8,327 bases of DNA from Accumulibacter sp. (GCA_003538495.1 DPSD01000544.1:1-8327), one strand, 5' to 3'; shown: positions 1 through 6,833, numbered from the stretch's first letter. Notes: a model not told the origin generated them from the sequence alone. Program-made: numbers and translations.

Positions 1-512
1 AGACGATTGCCAGGCTGCTGGTTGCGTTGATGGCCTCGCTGCCGGTGTCTTACGCGTCGGCGGTAGAACCACTGAAGGTCGGGTACGTCAATACCCAACG
101 TCTCTTTCGTGACGCACCCGCGGCTGTAAGAGCTGCGAAGAAGATCGAGCAGGAATTCTCCAAGCGGGACCAGGATCTGCAACGTCTTGCCAAACAGGTG
201 CAGGGCTTGCAGGAGACGCTCGAGAAGAATGGCCTGACAATGGCCGAGGCTGACCGTCGCACCAAAGAAAAGGATCTTGGCGAGTTGTCGCGCGAGTTCC
301 AACGCAAGCAGCGCGAGTTCCGCGAGGATCTGAACCTGCGCCAGAACGAGGAAAATGCGGCGATCATTGAAAAGGCCAACAAGGCGATCAAGCAGCTCGC
401 AGACAGCGAGAAATACGATCTGATCGTTCAGGACGTGGTCTGGGTCAGCCCGAAACTCGATATCACCGACAAGGTCATCAAGGCCTTGTCAGACCCCAAG
501 GACGCGAAGTAG
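1..512 (+). CDS. skp: Periplasmic chaperone Skp/OmpH (5' partial)
   Basis: Skp is a trimeric periplasmic holdase that keeps outer-membrane proteins soluble on their way to the BAM complex. The reading frame is open from base 3, so the true start lies left of the window; ATG at 30 and TTG at 27 are internal to the signal peptide. The visible N-terminus is a hydrophobic stretch ending in an Ala-Ser-Ala signal peptidase site just before VEPLKVGYVN. The mature part opens with the OmpH-family pattern GYVNTQRLFRDAP, continues as a long charged, glutamine-rich helical region that forms the Skp coiled-coil arms, and returns to a beta segment (YDLIVQDVVWVSP) near the C-terminus. The mature length of about 141 residues fits the family. 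The gene lies 29 bases upstream of lpxD, the usual order after bamA, which would be just outside the window. The family call is secure; only the start is missing. Confidence 0.96.
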   Translation, partial: TIARLLVALMASLPVSYASAVEPLKVGYVNTQRLFRDAPAAVRAAKKIEQEFSKRDQDLQRLAKQVQGLQETLEKNGLTMAEADRRTKEKDLGELSREFQRKQREFREDLNLRQNEENAAIIEKANKAIKQLADSEKYDLIVQDVVWVSPKLDITDKVIKALSDPKDAK

Positions 513-532
513 GCGCCACCCGGTCAAGCAAT

Positions 533-536
533 GGAG
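533..536 (+). promoter_or_regulatory. Shine-Dalgarno that decides the lpxD start
   Basis: GGAG at 533-536 lies five bases upstream of GTG 542, a workable spacing. The GTG at 536 overlaps this motif and so has no ribosome site of its own. The ATG at 531 is in another frame and soon hits a stop. Confidence 0.5.
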
Positions 537-541
537 TGCAG

Positions 542-1573
542 GTGTCAGGAGGTCTGCGGCTAGACGAAATCGTCGCCCGTCTCGGCGGGGTGCTCGAGGG
601 TGATGGGGCGGTGGTGGTCCGGCAGGTGGGCAGCCTTCTTTCGGCAGGGGAGGGCAGCATTGCTTTTCTTGCCAATCCAAAATACAGGCAGCAACTGCAT
701 CGGACACAGGCTGCCGCGGTAATCTTGCCGCCACAGTTTTCCGCCGAGACCTCGCTGCCGCGCATCGTTTACCCAAACGCTTACGCGTACTACGCTCGCG
801 TCGTGGCGCTGCTCAATCCCCCCTTGCGGGGCTGCCCCGGGGTTGGTGCCGGCGCGGTTGTGAAGTCGGCATTGCCCGCATCGGCGAGTGTTGGCGAGAA
901 CGTTGTCATCGGCGAGGGTGCGACCATCGGCGAGAACGTGATCGTCCATCCGGGATGCGTGATCGGCGACGGAGTCGCCATTGGCGACGATTCGCTGCTT
1001 TACCCGAATGTCGTGATCTATCGTGGCTGCCTGATCGGCAAGCGGGCGATCATCCACGCTGGTGCGGTGATCGGCGGCGACGGCTTCGGCTTTGCCAAGG
1101 ATGGCGAGCGGTGGGTGAAAATTCCGCAGGTCGGTCGGGTGGTGATTGGTGACGACGTCGAGATCGGGGTTAACACGTCGGTCGACCGCGGCGCGCTCGA
1201 CGACACGGTGATTGGCAATGGCGTCAAGCTCGACAACCAGATTCAGATCGGGCACAACGTCATCATTGGCGACCATGCGGCGATGGCCGGTTGTGTCGGC
1301 ATTGCCGGCAGTACCAGGATCGGTCGTCGGTGCACGGTTGGGGGGGCCGGGATGATCATCGGTCACCTGGAATTGGCCGACGATGTGCACATTTCGGCGG
1401 GCAGCATGGTCACCAGGAGCCTGCCCAGGCCCGGTCAGTACACCAGCATCTTTCCGCTCTCGGCGCACCACGAATGGCTACACAACGCGGCACAGATCAA
1501 GCGTCTGGCGAGACTCGCCGAACGGGTCGCCGAACTTGAGAAGAAACTCGAAATGAGGGACATATCATCTTGA
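542..1573 (+). CDS. lpxD: UDP-3-O-(3-hydroxyacyl)glucosamine N-acyltransferase LpxD
   Basis: LpxD adds the second 3-hydroxyacyl chain, from acyl-ACP, to the 2-amino group of UDP-3-O-acylglucosamine in the cytoplasm; this is the third step of lipid A synthesis. From GTG 542 the protein has 343 residues, close to E. coli LpxD. It starts [14 protein letters not shown], which lines up with the E. coli N-terminus. The uridine-binding domain includes NPKYRQQL (near residues 45-52). From about residue 100 to 295 runs a left-handed beta-helix of hexapeptide repeats ([14 protein letters not shown] and similar). The catalytic histidine is seen in [10 protein letters not shown] at residue 238, matching His239 of E. 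coli. The C-terminus is a short charged helix ([14 protein letters not shown]). GTG 536 would add two residues but lacks a ribosome site. The stop overlaps the TTG start of fabZ. Confidence 0.95.
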   Translation: MSGGLRLDEIVARLGGVLEGDGAVVVRQVGSLLSAGEGSIAFLANPKYRQQLHRTQAAAVILPPQFSAETSLPRIVYPNAYAYYARVVALLNPPLRGCPGVGAGAVVKSALPASASVGENVVIGEGATIGENVIVHPGCVIGDGVAIGDDSLLYPNVVIYRGCLIGKRAIIHAGAVIGGDGFGFAKDGERWVKIPQVGRVVIGDDVEIGVNTSVDRGALDDTVIGNGVKLDNQIQIGHNVIIGDHAAMAGCVGIAGSTRIGRRCTVGGAGMIIGHLELADDVHISAGSMVTRSLPRPGQYTSIFPLSAHHEWLHNAAQIKRLARLAERVAELEKKLEMRDISS

Positions 1574-2028
1574 ACGCAATGGACATTCACGAGATTCTGG
1601 AGCACTTGCCGCACCGCTATCCCTTCCTTTTGGTCGACCGCGTGGTCGACTTTGAGCTTGGCAAGGCGATCCATGCGTACAAGAACGTGACGGTCAACGA
1701 ACCTTTTTTCGTCGGCCACTTCCCACATCACCCGGTAATGCCGGGGGTGCTGATCATGGAGGCGCTGGCGCAGGCGGCGGGCATCCTGTCGTTCAAGACG
1801 ATGGGCGTCAAGCCGGACGCGACCTCCGTCTTCTACTTCGTCGGCATTGATGGCGCGCGCTTCAAGAAACCGGTGACTGCGGGCGACCAGTTGCATCTGC
1901 ACGTCCAGATCGTGCGTCAGCTGCGCGGCATCTGGAAATACAAGGCGGAGGCGCGGGTGGACGGGGAGATCGTCGCCGAAGCCGAGCTGATGTGCGCCAA
2001 GCGTGATGTCGCCGGAACCTCTGGGTGA
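1570..2028 (+). CDS. fabZ: 3-hydroxyacyl-ACP dehydratase FabZ
   Basis: FabZ dehydrates (3R)-hydroxyacyl-ACP to trans-2-enoyl-ACP in fatty acid elongation. It competes with LpxA and LpxD for hydroxyacyl-ACP, which explains its place in the lipid A operon. The 152-residue hot-dog-fold protein contains [11 protein letters not shown] at the N-terminus and the active-site helix region [20 protein letters not shown]. The catalytic pair is His50 and Glu64 in this numbering, with the standard spacing of 14. Start choice: TTG 1570 overlaps the lpxD stop as TTGA and has GAGGGA (1555-1560) nine bases upstream. ATG 1579 would give a 149-residue protein starting MDIHEIL, which is also the usual family N-terminus, but its ribosome site would be 18 bases away. 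Either start is possible; the family call is not in doubt. Confidence 0.95.
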   Translation: MNAMDIHEILEHLPHRYPFLLVDRVVDFELGKAIHAYKNVTVNEPFFVGHFPHHPVMPGVLIMEALAQAAGILSFKTMGVKPDATSVFYFVGIDGARFKKPVTAGDQLHLHVQIVRQLRGIWKYKAEARVDGEIVAEAELMCAKRDVAGTSG

Positions 2029-2036
2029 CCGGTGCC

Positions 2037-2807
2037 ATGATCCATCCAAGTGCGATCATCGATCCTGGTGCGCAGCTTGGCGCAAATGTTTCAGTCGGTG
2101 CGTACTCGATCATCGGGGAACACGTGCAGATCGCCGACAATACGGTGATTGGTCCGCACGTGGTGATTTCCGGGCGGACTCGCATCGGGCGGGACAACCG
2201 GATCTTCCAGTTCTGTTCGCTTGGCGAAGTGCCGCAGGACAAGAAGTATGCCGGCGAGCCGACCTGCCTGGAAATCGGCGATCGCAACACGATTCGCGAG
2301 TTCTGTACCTTCAACACGGGCACCGCCCAGGATGTCGGCATCACGCGCGTCGGCGACGACAACTGGATCATGGCCTATGTGCATATCGCGCATGACTGCC
2401 AGGTGGGCAACCGCACCGTGTTCGCCAACAATGCGCAGTTGGCCGGCCATGTACACATCGATGACTGGGCGATCCTCGGTGGGTATACCGGTGTGCACCA
2501 ATTCTGTCGTGTCGGCGCGCATACCATGACCGCCGTCGGGACGGTGGTTCTGCAGGATATTCCGCCATTCGTGATGGCCGCCGGCAATACCGCCAGCCCG
2601 TTCGGCATCAACGCCGAAGGGCTCAAGCGCCGCGGTTTCTCGCCGGACGCGCTGCTGGCGTTGAAGCGCGCTTACCGGACGCTCTACAAATCGGGCCTGA
2701 TGCTCGACGAAGCACGCGCCAAACTCGATCAGGAAGTCCTTGCCCATCCGGAAATCAAGCCACTGATCGACTTTCTCGCGGTATCGAAGCGCGGCATCAT
2801 TCGATGA
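2037..2807 (+). CDS. lpxA: UDP-N-acetylglucosamine 3-O-acyltransferase LpxA
   Basis: LpxA transfers a 3-hydroxyacyl chain from ACP to the 3-OH of UDP-GlcNAc, the first step of lipid A synthesis, as a cytoplasmic trimer. From ATG 2037 the protein has 256 residues (E. coli 262). It opens with [15 protein letters not shown], then a beta-helix of hexapeptide repeats, and ends in the helical C-terminal domain closing with RGIIR. The catalytic histidine in [10 protein letters not shown] is residue 119, matching His125 of E. coli. [13 protein letters not shown] holds the substrate-contacting Asn, Glu and two Arg. The segment [10 protein letters not shown] resembles Neisseria LpxA more than E. coli. 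GGGTGA (2023-2028) lies eight bases before ATG 2037. GTG 2025 would overlap the fabZ stop as GTGA and add four residues, and cannot be excluded. At the acyl-chain ruler position (E. coli Gly173) a valine is present. Confidence 0.96.
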   Translation: MIHPSAIIDPGAQLGANVSVGAYSIIGEHVQIADNTVIGPHVVISGRTRIGRDNRIFQFCSLGEVPQDKKYAGEPTCLEIGDRNTIREFCTFNTGTAQDVGITRVGDDNWIMAYVHIAHDCQVGNRTVFANNAQLAGHVHIDDWAILGGYTGVHQFCRVGAHTMTAVGTVVLQDIPPFVMAAGNTASPFGINAEGLKRRGFSPDALLALKRAYRTLYKSGLMLDEARAKLDQEVLAHPEIKPLIDFLAVSKRGIIR

Positions 2808-3994
2808 CCGTGGCGGTGCCGGTCCGGATCGCCATGGTCGCCGGAGAAGCGTCCGGCGACCTGCTCGCCAGCCAGCTGATGCAGGCACTCCAGGCCAGGC
2901 TTCCCGGCGCCGTCTTCTTCGGGGTTGGCGGGCCGCGAATGCTCGGCATGGGTTTCCAGTCCTGGCATCCGCTGGAAAAACTGTCGGTCCGCGGGTATGC
3001 CGAGGTGCTTCGCCACTATCGTGAAATCGCCGCGATTCGCCGCGACCTCCAACGACGGCTGCTGGCCGACCCACCTGATGTCTTTATCGGCGTTGACGCG
3101 CCGGATTTCAATCTGGTTCTCGAAAGAAAGCTCAAGCGGCACGGTGTTCGGAGCATCCATTACGTCAGCCCATCGATCTGGGCCTGGCGTGGCGCGCGTA
3201 TTCACAAGATTGGCACAGCGGTTTCCCGCGTGCTGACCCTGTTTCCGTTCGAGACGGCTCTTTACGAACAGCAGGGTATTCCGGTGAGCTATGTCGGCCA
3301 CCCGCTGGCCGACATGCTGCCGCTGGAAGATGGCCGCGATGTCGCCAGGACGCTGCTCGGACTGCCGTCGCAGGAGCCGGTTTTCGCGCTCCTGCCGGGC
3401 AGCCGCCAGGCGGAATTGCAGTACATGGCGGACACCTTCATCGAGACTGCGCGCCGTATCCACGCGCAGCTCCCCGACGCGCTTTTTCTCGCGCCGCTGG
3501 CGACGCGTGAAACGCGCGTCCTGTTTGAAGAGGCGCTGCACCGCTGCCAGGCGCAACAACTGCCGATTCGTCTGCTGTTTGGCCATGCGCACCAGGCGAT
3601 GATGGCCGCCGACGCGGTCCTGGTCGCCAGTGGTACCGCCACGCTCGAGGCGGCGCTGCTCAAGCGACCGATGGCGATTGCCTACAAGATGGCGCCGATC
3701 TCGTATCGGATCATGCGTCGGATGGGTTATCTGCCCTATGTCGGCCTGCCGAACGTGCTGGCCGGCAAGTTTGTTGTTCCTGAGTTCATCCAGGACGAGG
3801 CGACACCTGAAAACCTCGCGCAGGCGCTGCTCAACCTCTACGCCGACAAGACCGCGTGCCAACGGATCAGTGCGCTGTTCCGCGAGATGCACCTGCAACT
3901 GCGCCAGAATGCCGCCGAGCAAGCCGCGGCGGCGATTGTCGGCGAGCTGCCGGCGGTTGAGCGTGTCCATGCAGCCTTTCCTGCTGCCGTCTGA
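2804..3994 (+). CDS. lpxB: Lipid-A-disaccharide synthase LpxB
   Basis: LpxB condenses lipid X (2,3-diacylglucosamine 1-phosphate) with UDP-2,3-diacylglucosamine to form the beta-1,6 disaccharide core of lipid A, at the inner face of the cytoplasmic membrane. The 396-residue protein is a GT19 glycosyltransferase slightly longer than the E. coli enzyme (382). Visible motifs are VAGEASGD (12-19), GVDAPDFN with Asp98, [10 protein letters not shown] (119-128), the LLPGSR loop with Arg201, ASGTATLE (275-282) and [11 protein letters not shown] (312-322); Asp98 and Arg201 fall at the E. coli positions. ATG 2804 overlaps the lpxA stop as ATGA, a typical coupled start. The last 26 bases overlap rnhB in another frame. 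The extra C-terminal tail after AAIVGEL is unlike E. coli and holds no known motif. Confidence 0.97.
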   Translation: MTVAVPVRIAMVAGEASGDLLASQLMQALQARLPGAVFFGVGGPRMLGMGFQSWHPLEKLSVRGYAEVLRHYREIAAIRRDLQRRLLADPPDVFIGVDAPDFNLVLERKLKRHGVRSIHYVSPSIWAWRGARIHKIGTAVSRVLTLFPFETALYEQQGIPVSYVGHPLADMLPLEDGRDVARTLLGLPSQEPVFALLPGSRQAELQYMADTFIETARRIHAQLPDALFLAPLATRETRVLFEEALHRCQAQQLPIRLLFGHAHQAMMAADAVLVASGTATLEAALLKRPMAIAYKMAPISYRIMRRMGYLPYVGLPNVLAGKFVVPEFIQDEATPENLAQALLNLYADKTACQRISALFREMHLQLRQNAAEQAAAAIVGELPAVERVHAAFPAAV

Positions 3995-4574
3995 CGGTCT
4001 GGTCTGCGGGGTCGATGAGGCCGGCCGCGGTCCACTGGCCGGACCGGTGGTCGCCGCTGCGGTGATTCTCGACCCGGCCAGGCCGATCGCCGGCCTGAAT
4101 GATTCAAAGAAGCTTTCTGCCGGAAAACGGAACGTTCTTGCTGCCGAAATACGCGCCACGGCGTTGGCCTGGGCAGTCGCCGAGGCCAGCGTCGAGGAGA
4201 TCGACCGAATCAACATCCTGCAGGCCAGCCTGCTCGCCATGCAACGCGCGGTCACGGCACTCGCCGGCGCGCACGGCCCGATTGCCCCCAGCCACGCCCT
4301 GATCGATGGCACGCATTGCCCGCGGCTGCCGTGTTCGGTCGCAGCGATCATCGGCGGCGATGGCAAAGTCGCGGCCATTGCCGCGGCGTCGATTCTCGCC
4401 AAGACGGCTCGCGACGCCGGCATGCTTGCTCTGCACGCCCGCTATCCCCAATATGGCTTTGATCGACACATGGGCTATCCCACCGCACTTCATTTGCAGG
4501 CGCTGCGCGAACACGGCGCGAGTCCACACCATCGCCGCAGTTACGCACCGGTGGCCCGACTCAGCCAGCCATGA
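3969..4574 (+). CDS. rnhB: Ribonuclease HII
   Basis: RNase HII cleaves RNA in RNA-DNA hybrids and removes single ribonucleotides from DNA. The 201-residue protein matches the usual length (E. coli 198). All four metal-binding acidic residues are visible: Asp16 and Glu17 in [13 protein letters not shown], Asp113 in LIDGTHCP, and Asp131 in IGGDGKV. Other family blocks are [32 protein letters not shown] and [12 protein letters not shown] 3969 is chosen because the resulting N-terminus [17 protein letters not shown] has the normal distance to the first catalytic residue; GTG 3963 would add two residues. The start lies 26 bases inside lpxB, so the two genes are probably translationally coupled. 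The stop overlaps the next gene as ATGA. Its place after lpxB is a common proteobacterial arrangement without a metabolic link to lipid A. Confidence 0.97.
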   Translation: MQPFLLPSDGLVCGVDEAGRGPLAGPVVAAAVILDPARPIAGLNDSKKLSAGKRNVLAAEIRATALAWAVAEASVEEIDRINILQASLLAMQRAVTALAGAHGPIAPSHALIDGTHCPRLPCSVAAIIGGDGKVAAIAAASILAKTARDAGMLALHARYPQYGFDRHMGYPTALHLQALREHGASPHHRRSYAPVARLSQP

Positions 4575-5386
4575 AACGGATCACTTCGCGCGAAAACCCG
4601 CATTACAAGGCTCTGCAAAGGCTGTGTCAGAGTGGTCGGGAACGGCGCAAGAGCGGCCGTGTGCTGCTCGATGGCCTGCACTTGATCGAAGCATACAGCC
4701 AGCACTACGGGGTCCCCGGGGAGCTGGTGGTCAGCGATAGCGGTGCTTGCCGGCCGGAAACTGCCCGCTATCTTGAGGGCCTGGTGGCCGCTACGACGGT
4801 CACCTGTTTCGCCGACGCGCTGTTCGGCGATCTGGCGGTGGTTGACGCGCCGAGCGGAATCATGGCCATCGTCGGTCAGCCGCAACCGGCATGCGGCCTC
4901 GATTGCGATGCGGATGCGGTGCTGCTCGACGGCGTGCAGGATCCGGGCAATCTCGGTTCCATTCTGCGCAGCGCCGCTGCCGCCGGTTTTCGGCAGGTCG
5001 TGCTAGCGGTCGATTGCGCGCAGGCCTGGTCGCCGAAGACCCTGCGTGCGGCGATGGGCGCGCATTTCCAGCTCGACATCCATGAACACGGCGACCTGGC
5101 CCGTTTTCTCGCCGCCTATCGCGGGCAGTCGGTGGCGACAGTGCCGGGCGGGTCGAGCAGCCTCTATTCGGCTGATCTTGGTCAGCCGTTGGCCTGGGTA
5201 TTCGGCAGCGAAGGGCTGGGCGTCAGGCCGGACGTCGTCGCCGCGACGCAGCTGCAACTGCGCATCCCGATGCCCGGCGCGAGCGAGTCGCTGAACGTCG
5301 CGGCCGCGGCTGCGATCTGCCTTTTCGAGACGGTACGGCGTCGCCACGCTGCTCAGTCGTCGCTCACCCCGGCAGCTTCTGGCTAG
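4571..5386 (+). CDS. SpoU/TrmH-family RNA 2'-O-methyltransferase
   Basis: The product is a SAM-dependent SPOUT-class RNA methyltransferase, expected to methylate a ribose 2'-OH in rRNA or tRNA; the target cannot be told from the sequence. The 271 residues fall into two parts. The N-terminal substrate-binding domain (about 1-110) starts [17 protein letters not shown]. The C-terminal knotted catalytic domain shows all three SpoU motifs: motif 1 [17 protein letters not shown] (119-135) with conserved Asn127 and Arg133, motif 2 VFGSEGLG (210-217), and motif 3 [18 protein letters not shown] (232-249). The layout is RlmB/TrmH-like, but I do not assign a symbol because several paralogues share it. 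ATG 4571 overlaps the rnhB stop as ATGA. This is the last gene of the operon; no intrinsic terminator with a T-run follows it. Confidence 0.93.
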   Translation: MKRITSRENPHYKALQRLCQSGRERRKSGRVLLDGLHLIEAYSQHYGVPGELVVSDSGACRPETARYLEGLVAATTVTCFADALFGDLAVVDAPSGIMAIVGQPQPACGLDCDADAVLLDGVQDPGNLGSILRSAAAAGFRQVVLAVDCAQAWSPKTLRAAMGAHFQLDIHEHGDLARFLAAYRGQSVATVPGGSSSLYSADLGQPLAWVFGSEGLGVRPDVVAATQLQLRIPMPGASESLNVAAAAAICLFETVRRRHAAQSSLTPAASG

Positions 5387-5651
5387 CGGTCGCTGGGCCG
5401 TCGCGGTTGGCGTATTACTTCGCGTCCTTCCGGCAATCTTGCGTGAAATCGCTGACTGCCCTTGGTAACGTTGGCTTTTAGTCCAACCGGACGAGGAGAG
5501 CCGCTAATGGACGATATGGTGAAGACGACACACGCAAGGCACGGCGAGAGCCTAGCAGCCTGTCGGACTTTCCCGGCGCCAGATCTATATACGATATAGT
5601 CATAATTTTTCGAACAATCGAGTCGTCGCATGTCAAACTTTATCGTCGCTG
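5387..5651. other. Non-coding stretch after the operon, with an AT-rich island
   Basis: I see no convincing gene here. Small weak hairpins occur (GTTGG 5470-5474 with CCAAC 5483-5487; GTCC 5481-5484 with GGAC 5489-5492), but neither is followed by a T-run, so the end of the operon's transcript is unclear. A 30-codon frame at 5507-5599 has a good Shine-Dalgarno (GAGGAG, 5493-5498) but rare codons and no recognisable product. The sequence turns AT-rich at about 5581-5645, unlike the genes on either side. Confidence 0.5.
5585..5599. promoter_or_regulatory. Perfect AT-rich dyad, possible operator
   Basis: CTATAT, spacer ACG, then ATATAG form a perfect 6-bp inverted repeat inside an AT-rich island. 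TATAGT (5595-5600) and CATAAT (5601-5606) resemble -10 boxes, but I find no -35 box at a proper distance on the plus strand. The function is unknown; this is a structural observation only. Confidence 0.25.
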
Positions 5652-5696
5652 ACCGCCAGACCGCCAGACCGCCAGACCGCCACACCGCCAGACCGC
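5652..5696. repeat. Tandem repeat, 8-base unit ACCGCCAG, about 5.6 copies
   Basis: Units start at 5652, 5660, 5668, 5676 and 5684, with a partial unit at 5692-5696. All full units are identical except the fourth, which ends in C instead of G. The unit length is not a multiple of three, so a change in copy number would shift any frame running through it; no real gene appears to cross it. On the minus strand it reads as repeats of GGTCTGGC. It lies exactly at the inner edge of the intron-like relic. Confidence 0.95.
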
Positions 5697-6039
5697 TTCC
5701 ACCACGTGATGGGGCTTCCCGTGTTGCGTCTTCCTCTTCCACACATGCCGTCACCGCTACCCCGGCGGAACCACAGACTGCGTTTCGCTCGCATTCGTCT
5801 GTGACAGCGGCCTTCCCCGTATTCCTGCCGGGTCGGCTTCCGCATCAACCTTTTCGAGGCCTGCTCGGTGTTCATTCGTGTTACGGCCTGCATCTTCGCC
5901 AAGTTCTTAAGGAACCCTCTATGCCGGAGGCTTCGGCCGCTTCGTTACCTCCACGATTGCTCCAGTTGCTACCGGCCGGAGCGAAAGTTGCCGGGCGGGA
6001 TTTGCACCCGCTGGAAAACAGCGCCTTGGCACGGCGCAC
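5697..6039 (-). mobile_element. Probable 5' fragment of a group II intron (relic)
   Basis: Read on the minus strand from 6039, the sequence begins GTGCGCC, matching the GUGYG 5' end of bacterial group II introns. A first stem follows, GCGCC with GGCGC (loop GTGCCAA). Next comes GCGGG-TGCAAAT-CCCGC, the GGUGCAAAUCCC-type hairpin found near the 5' end of domain I. A long hairpin lies at 5772-5803. The plus-strand antisense frame carries phrases (GLLGVHSCYGLHLRQ, LLPAGAKVAGRDLHPLE) that I recall from hypothetical ORFs annotated opposite group II intron 5' ends; this is from memory. No reverse transcriptase/maturase frame, domain V or domain VI is seen, so the copy is truncated at its 3' side. 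The inner boundary at 5697 is approximate: it is where the tandem repeat begins. The insertion lies 57 bases downstream of the paaY stop, on the same strand. Confidence 0.6.
5772..5803 (-). other. Strong hairpin within the intron-like relic
   Basis: CACAGAC (5772-5778) pairs with GTCTGTG (5797-5803), and inside it TGCG (5779-5782) pairs with CGCA (5790-5793), leaving a 3-base bulge and a 7-base loop. Eleven Watson-Crick pairs in 32 bases are unlikely by chance and fit a domain I helix of a group II intron. Confidence 0.6.
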
Positions 6040-6055
6040 AGGATTTTAGGTTGAT

Positions 6056-6076
6056 GAGCGGTCGCCGGCGCCGCTC
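6056..6076 (-). terminator. GC-rich hairpin downstream of paaY, weak terminator candidate
   Basis: GAGCGG (6056-6061) and CCGCTC (6071-6076) form a perfect 6-bp stem around a nine-base GC-rich loop, 20 bases past the paaY stop. On the minus strand it is followed by ATCAACCTAAAATCCT, which has no T-run, so intrinsic termination would be weak at best. The intron-like relic begins 16 bases further on. Confidence 0.3.
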
Positions 6077-6096
6077 GCCGGGCTGCGTCGCACGGG

Positions 6097-6729
6097 CTAT
6101 TGGCTGCTCGGCAGCTGTTTTTTGAGCTCGATCAGCGGCCGTACGCCGGGCAGGTCAAAACGCTTGCGGGCCGGTTCGACGGCGGTCAGCGCCTCGGTTT
6201 CGACCAGCGTCGCCAGCGAGCGGCGGGTGAGTTCCTGGTAGGTCAGCGTGCCTTCGACCTTCCAGGCGATTTCCTGATCGCTGAGAACGCGCATGACCTT
6301 GGCGGGTACGCCGGCGACCAGCGAACGCGCCGGTATGACCATTCCGGCCTTGACGAATGCGCACGCGGCGACGATTGACGATTCGCCGAGCACGGCGTTG
6401 TCCATGATCACCGCATTCATTCCGACCAGCGCGTTGCGCCCTACGCGGCAGCCGTGCAGGACGGCGCCATGGCCGATATGGCCGTCCTCTTCGATGATCG
6501 TGTCGGTGCCGGGGAAGCCGTGCATGACGCAGGTGTCCTGGACGTTGACCCCGCGTTCGAGAATCAGGCGGCCGAAATCGCCGCGCAGACTGGCGCAGGG
6601 TCCGACGTAGCAGCCTGCTCCGACGATTACGTCGCCGATCAGAACGGCTGTGGGATGGACATAGGCACTCGGGTCGATGACCGGAACCAGGCCGTCGATG
6701 GCGAAGACGCGGGGGCGGGGGTTGCTCAT
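6097..6729 (-). CDS. paaY: PaaY-like gamma carbonic anhydrase family protein
   Basis: This is a left-handed beta-helix hexapeptide protein of 210 residues, close to E. coli PaaY (196) across its length: [46 protein letters not shown], then [17 protein letters not shown] and VEPARKR in the C-terminal helical part. Metal ligands expected for the gamma carbonic anhydrase fold are His70, His87 and His92, with Arg49, Asp51 and Gln64 at the other active-site positions. In E. coli PaaY is described as a thioesterase that relieves stalled phenylacetate degradation. No other paa gene is in this window, so the exact substrate is uncertain; a carbonic anhydrase role is the alternative. The start is firm: AGGAG lies seven bases upstream of the ATG. 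The gene faces away from the FecR-like gene and probably has its own promoter. Confidence 0.92.
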   Translation of the reverse strand: MSNPRPRVFAIDGLVPVIDPSAYVHPTAVLIGDVIVGAGCYVGPCASLRGDFGRLILERGVNVQDTCVMHGFPGTDTIIEEDGHIGHGAVLHGCRVGRNALVGMNAVIMDNAVLGESSIVAACAFVKAGMVIPARSLVAGVPAKVMRVLSDQEIAWKVEGTLTYQELTRRSLATLVETEALTAVEPARKRFDLPGVRPLIELKKQLPSSQ

Positions 6730-6736
6730 GCTGGTG

Positions 6737-6741
6737 CTCCT
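6737..6741 (-). promoter_or_regulatory. Shine-Dalgarno of paaY
   Basis: AGGAG on the minus strand, seven bases before the ATG at 6729. It is the best ribosome site in the window and fixes the paaY start. Confidence 0.85.
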
Positions 6742-6804
6742 GGGGGATTGGCGTTTGCGTGGCAGGGAGGGCGGCGCAGTGGTCTTTGGCCAGCTACGGA
6801 CACC

Positions 6805-6833
6805 ATTCTATGCAGGCGAGAGCGCCGTGCCAA
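6805..6833 (-). promoter_or_regulatory. Sigma-70-like promoter of paaY
   Basis: On the minus strand, TTGGCA (6828-6833) and TAGAAT (6805-6810) each match the sigma-70 consensus at five of six bases and are separated by exactly 17 bases. Transcription would start near 6798, giving a leader of about 69 bases. The dyad GCCGT-GCCAA-ACGGC (6824-6838) is centred on the -35 box and could be a regulator site. Confidence 0.6.

Noticed and set aside
531..563. ATG 531 as the lpxD start
   Set aside because: It is in a different frame and reaches a stop after ten codons.
560..1471. 303-codon minus-strand frame opposite lpxD
   Set aside because: It mirrors the hexapeptide repeats of lpxD; its Asp/His/Val-rich product is a shadow.
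2729..4423. 564-codon open frame on the minus strand opposite lpxB and rnhB
   Set aside because: Both genes beneath it are certain by motif. The antisense protein is Arg/Ala-rich with no recognisable domain, which is common in GC-rich DNA.
5438..5538. Inverted pair CTTGCGTG (5438-5445) and CACGCAAG (5531-5538)
   Set aside because: One 8-base match at 85 bases' distance is expected by chance in a stretch this long.
5387..5640. Domain V of the group II intron further along the minus strand
   Set aside because: I looked for the AGC...GTT-type 34-base hairpin on the minus strand and found none.
5652..5696. CRISPR array
   Set aside because: Units are only 8 bases and directly adjacent, with no spacers and no cas genes.
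5383..5754. 123-codon minus-strand frame
   Set aside because: It crosses the tandem repeat and the AT-rich island, and no family is recognisable.
5980..6039. tRNA-like T-arm (GGGTGCAAATCCC on the minus strand)
   Set aside because: No acceptor stem, D-arm or anticodon arm surrounds it. It fits the 5' hairpin of a group II intron better.
5630..6049. 139-codon plus-strand frame over the tandem repeat and intron-like relic
   Set aside because: It reads through the 8-base repeat and RNA hairpins and lies antisense to the intron fragment. Similar ORFs are, as far as I recall, annotation artefacts.
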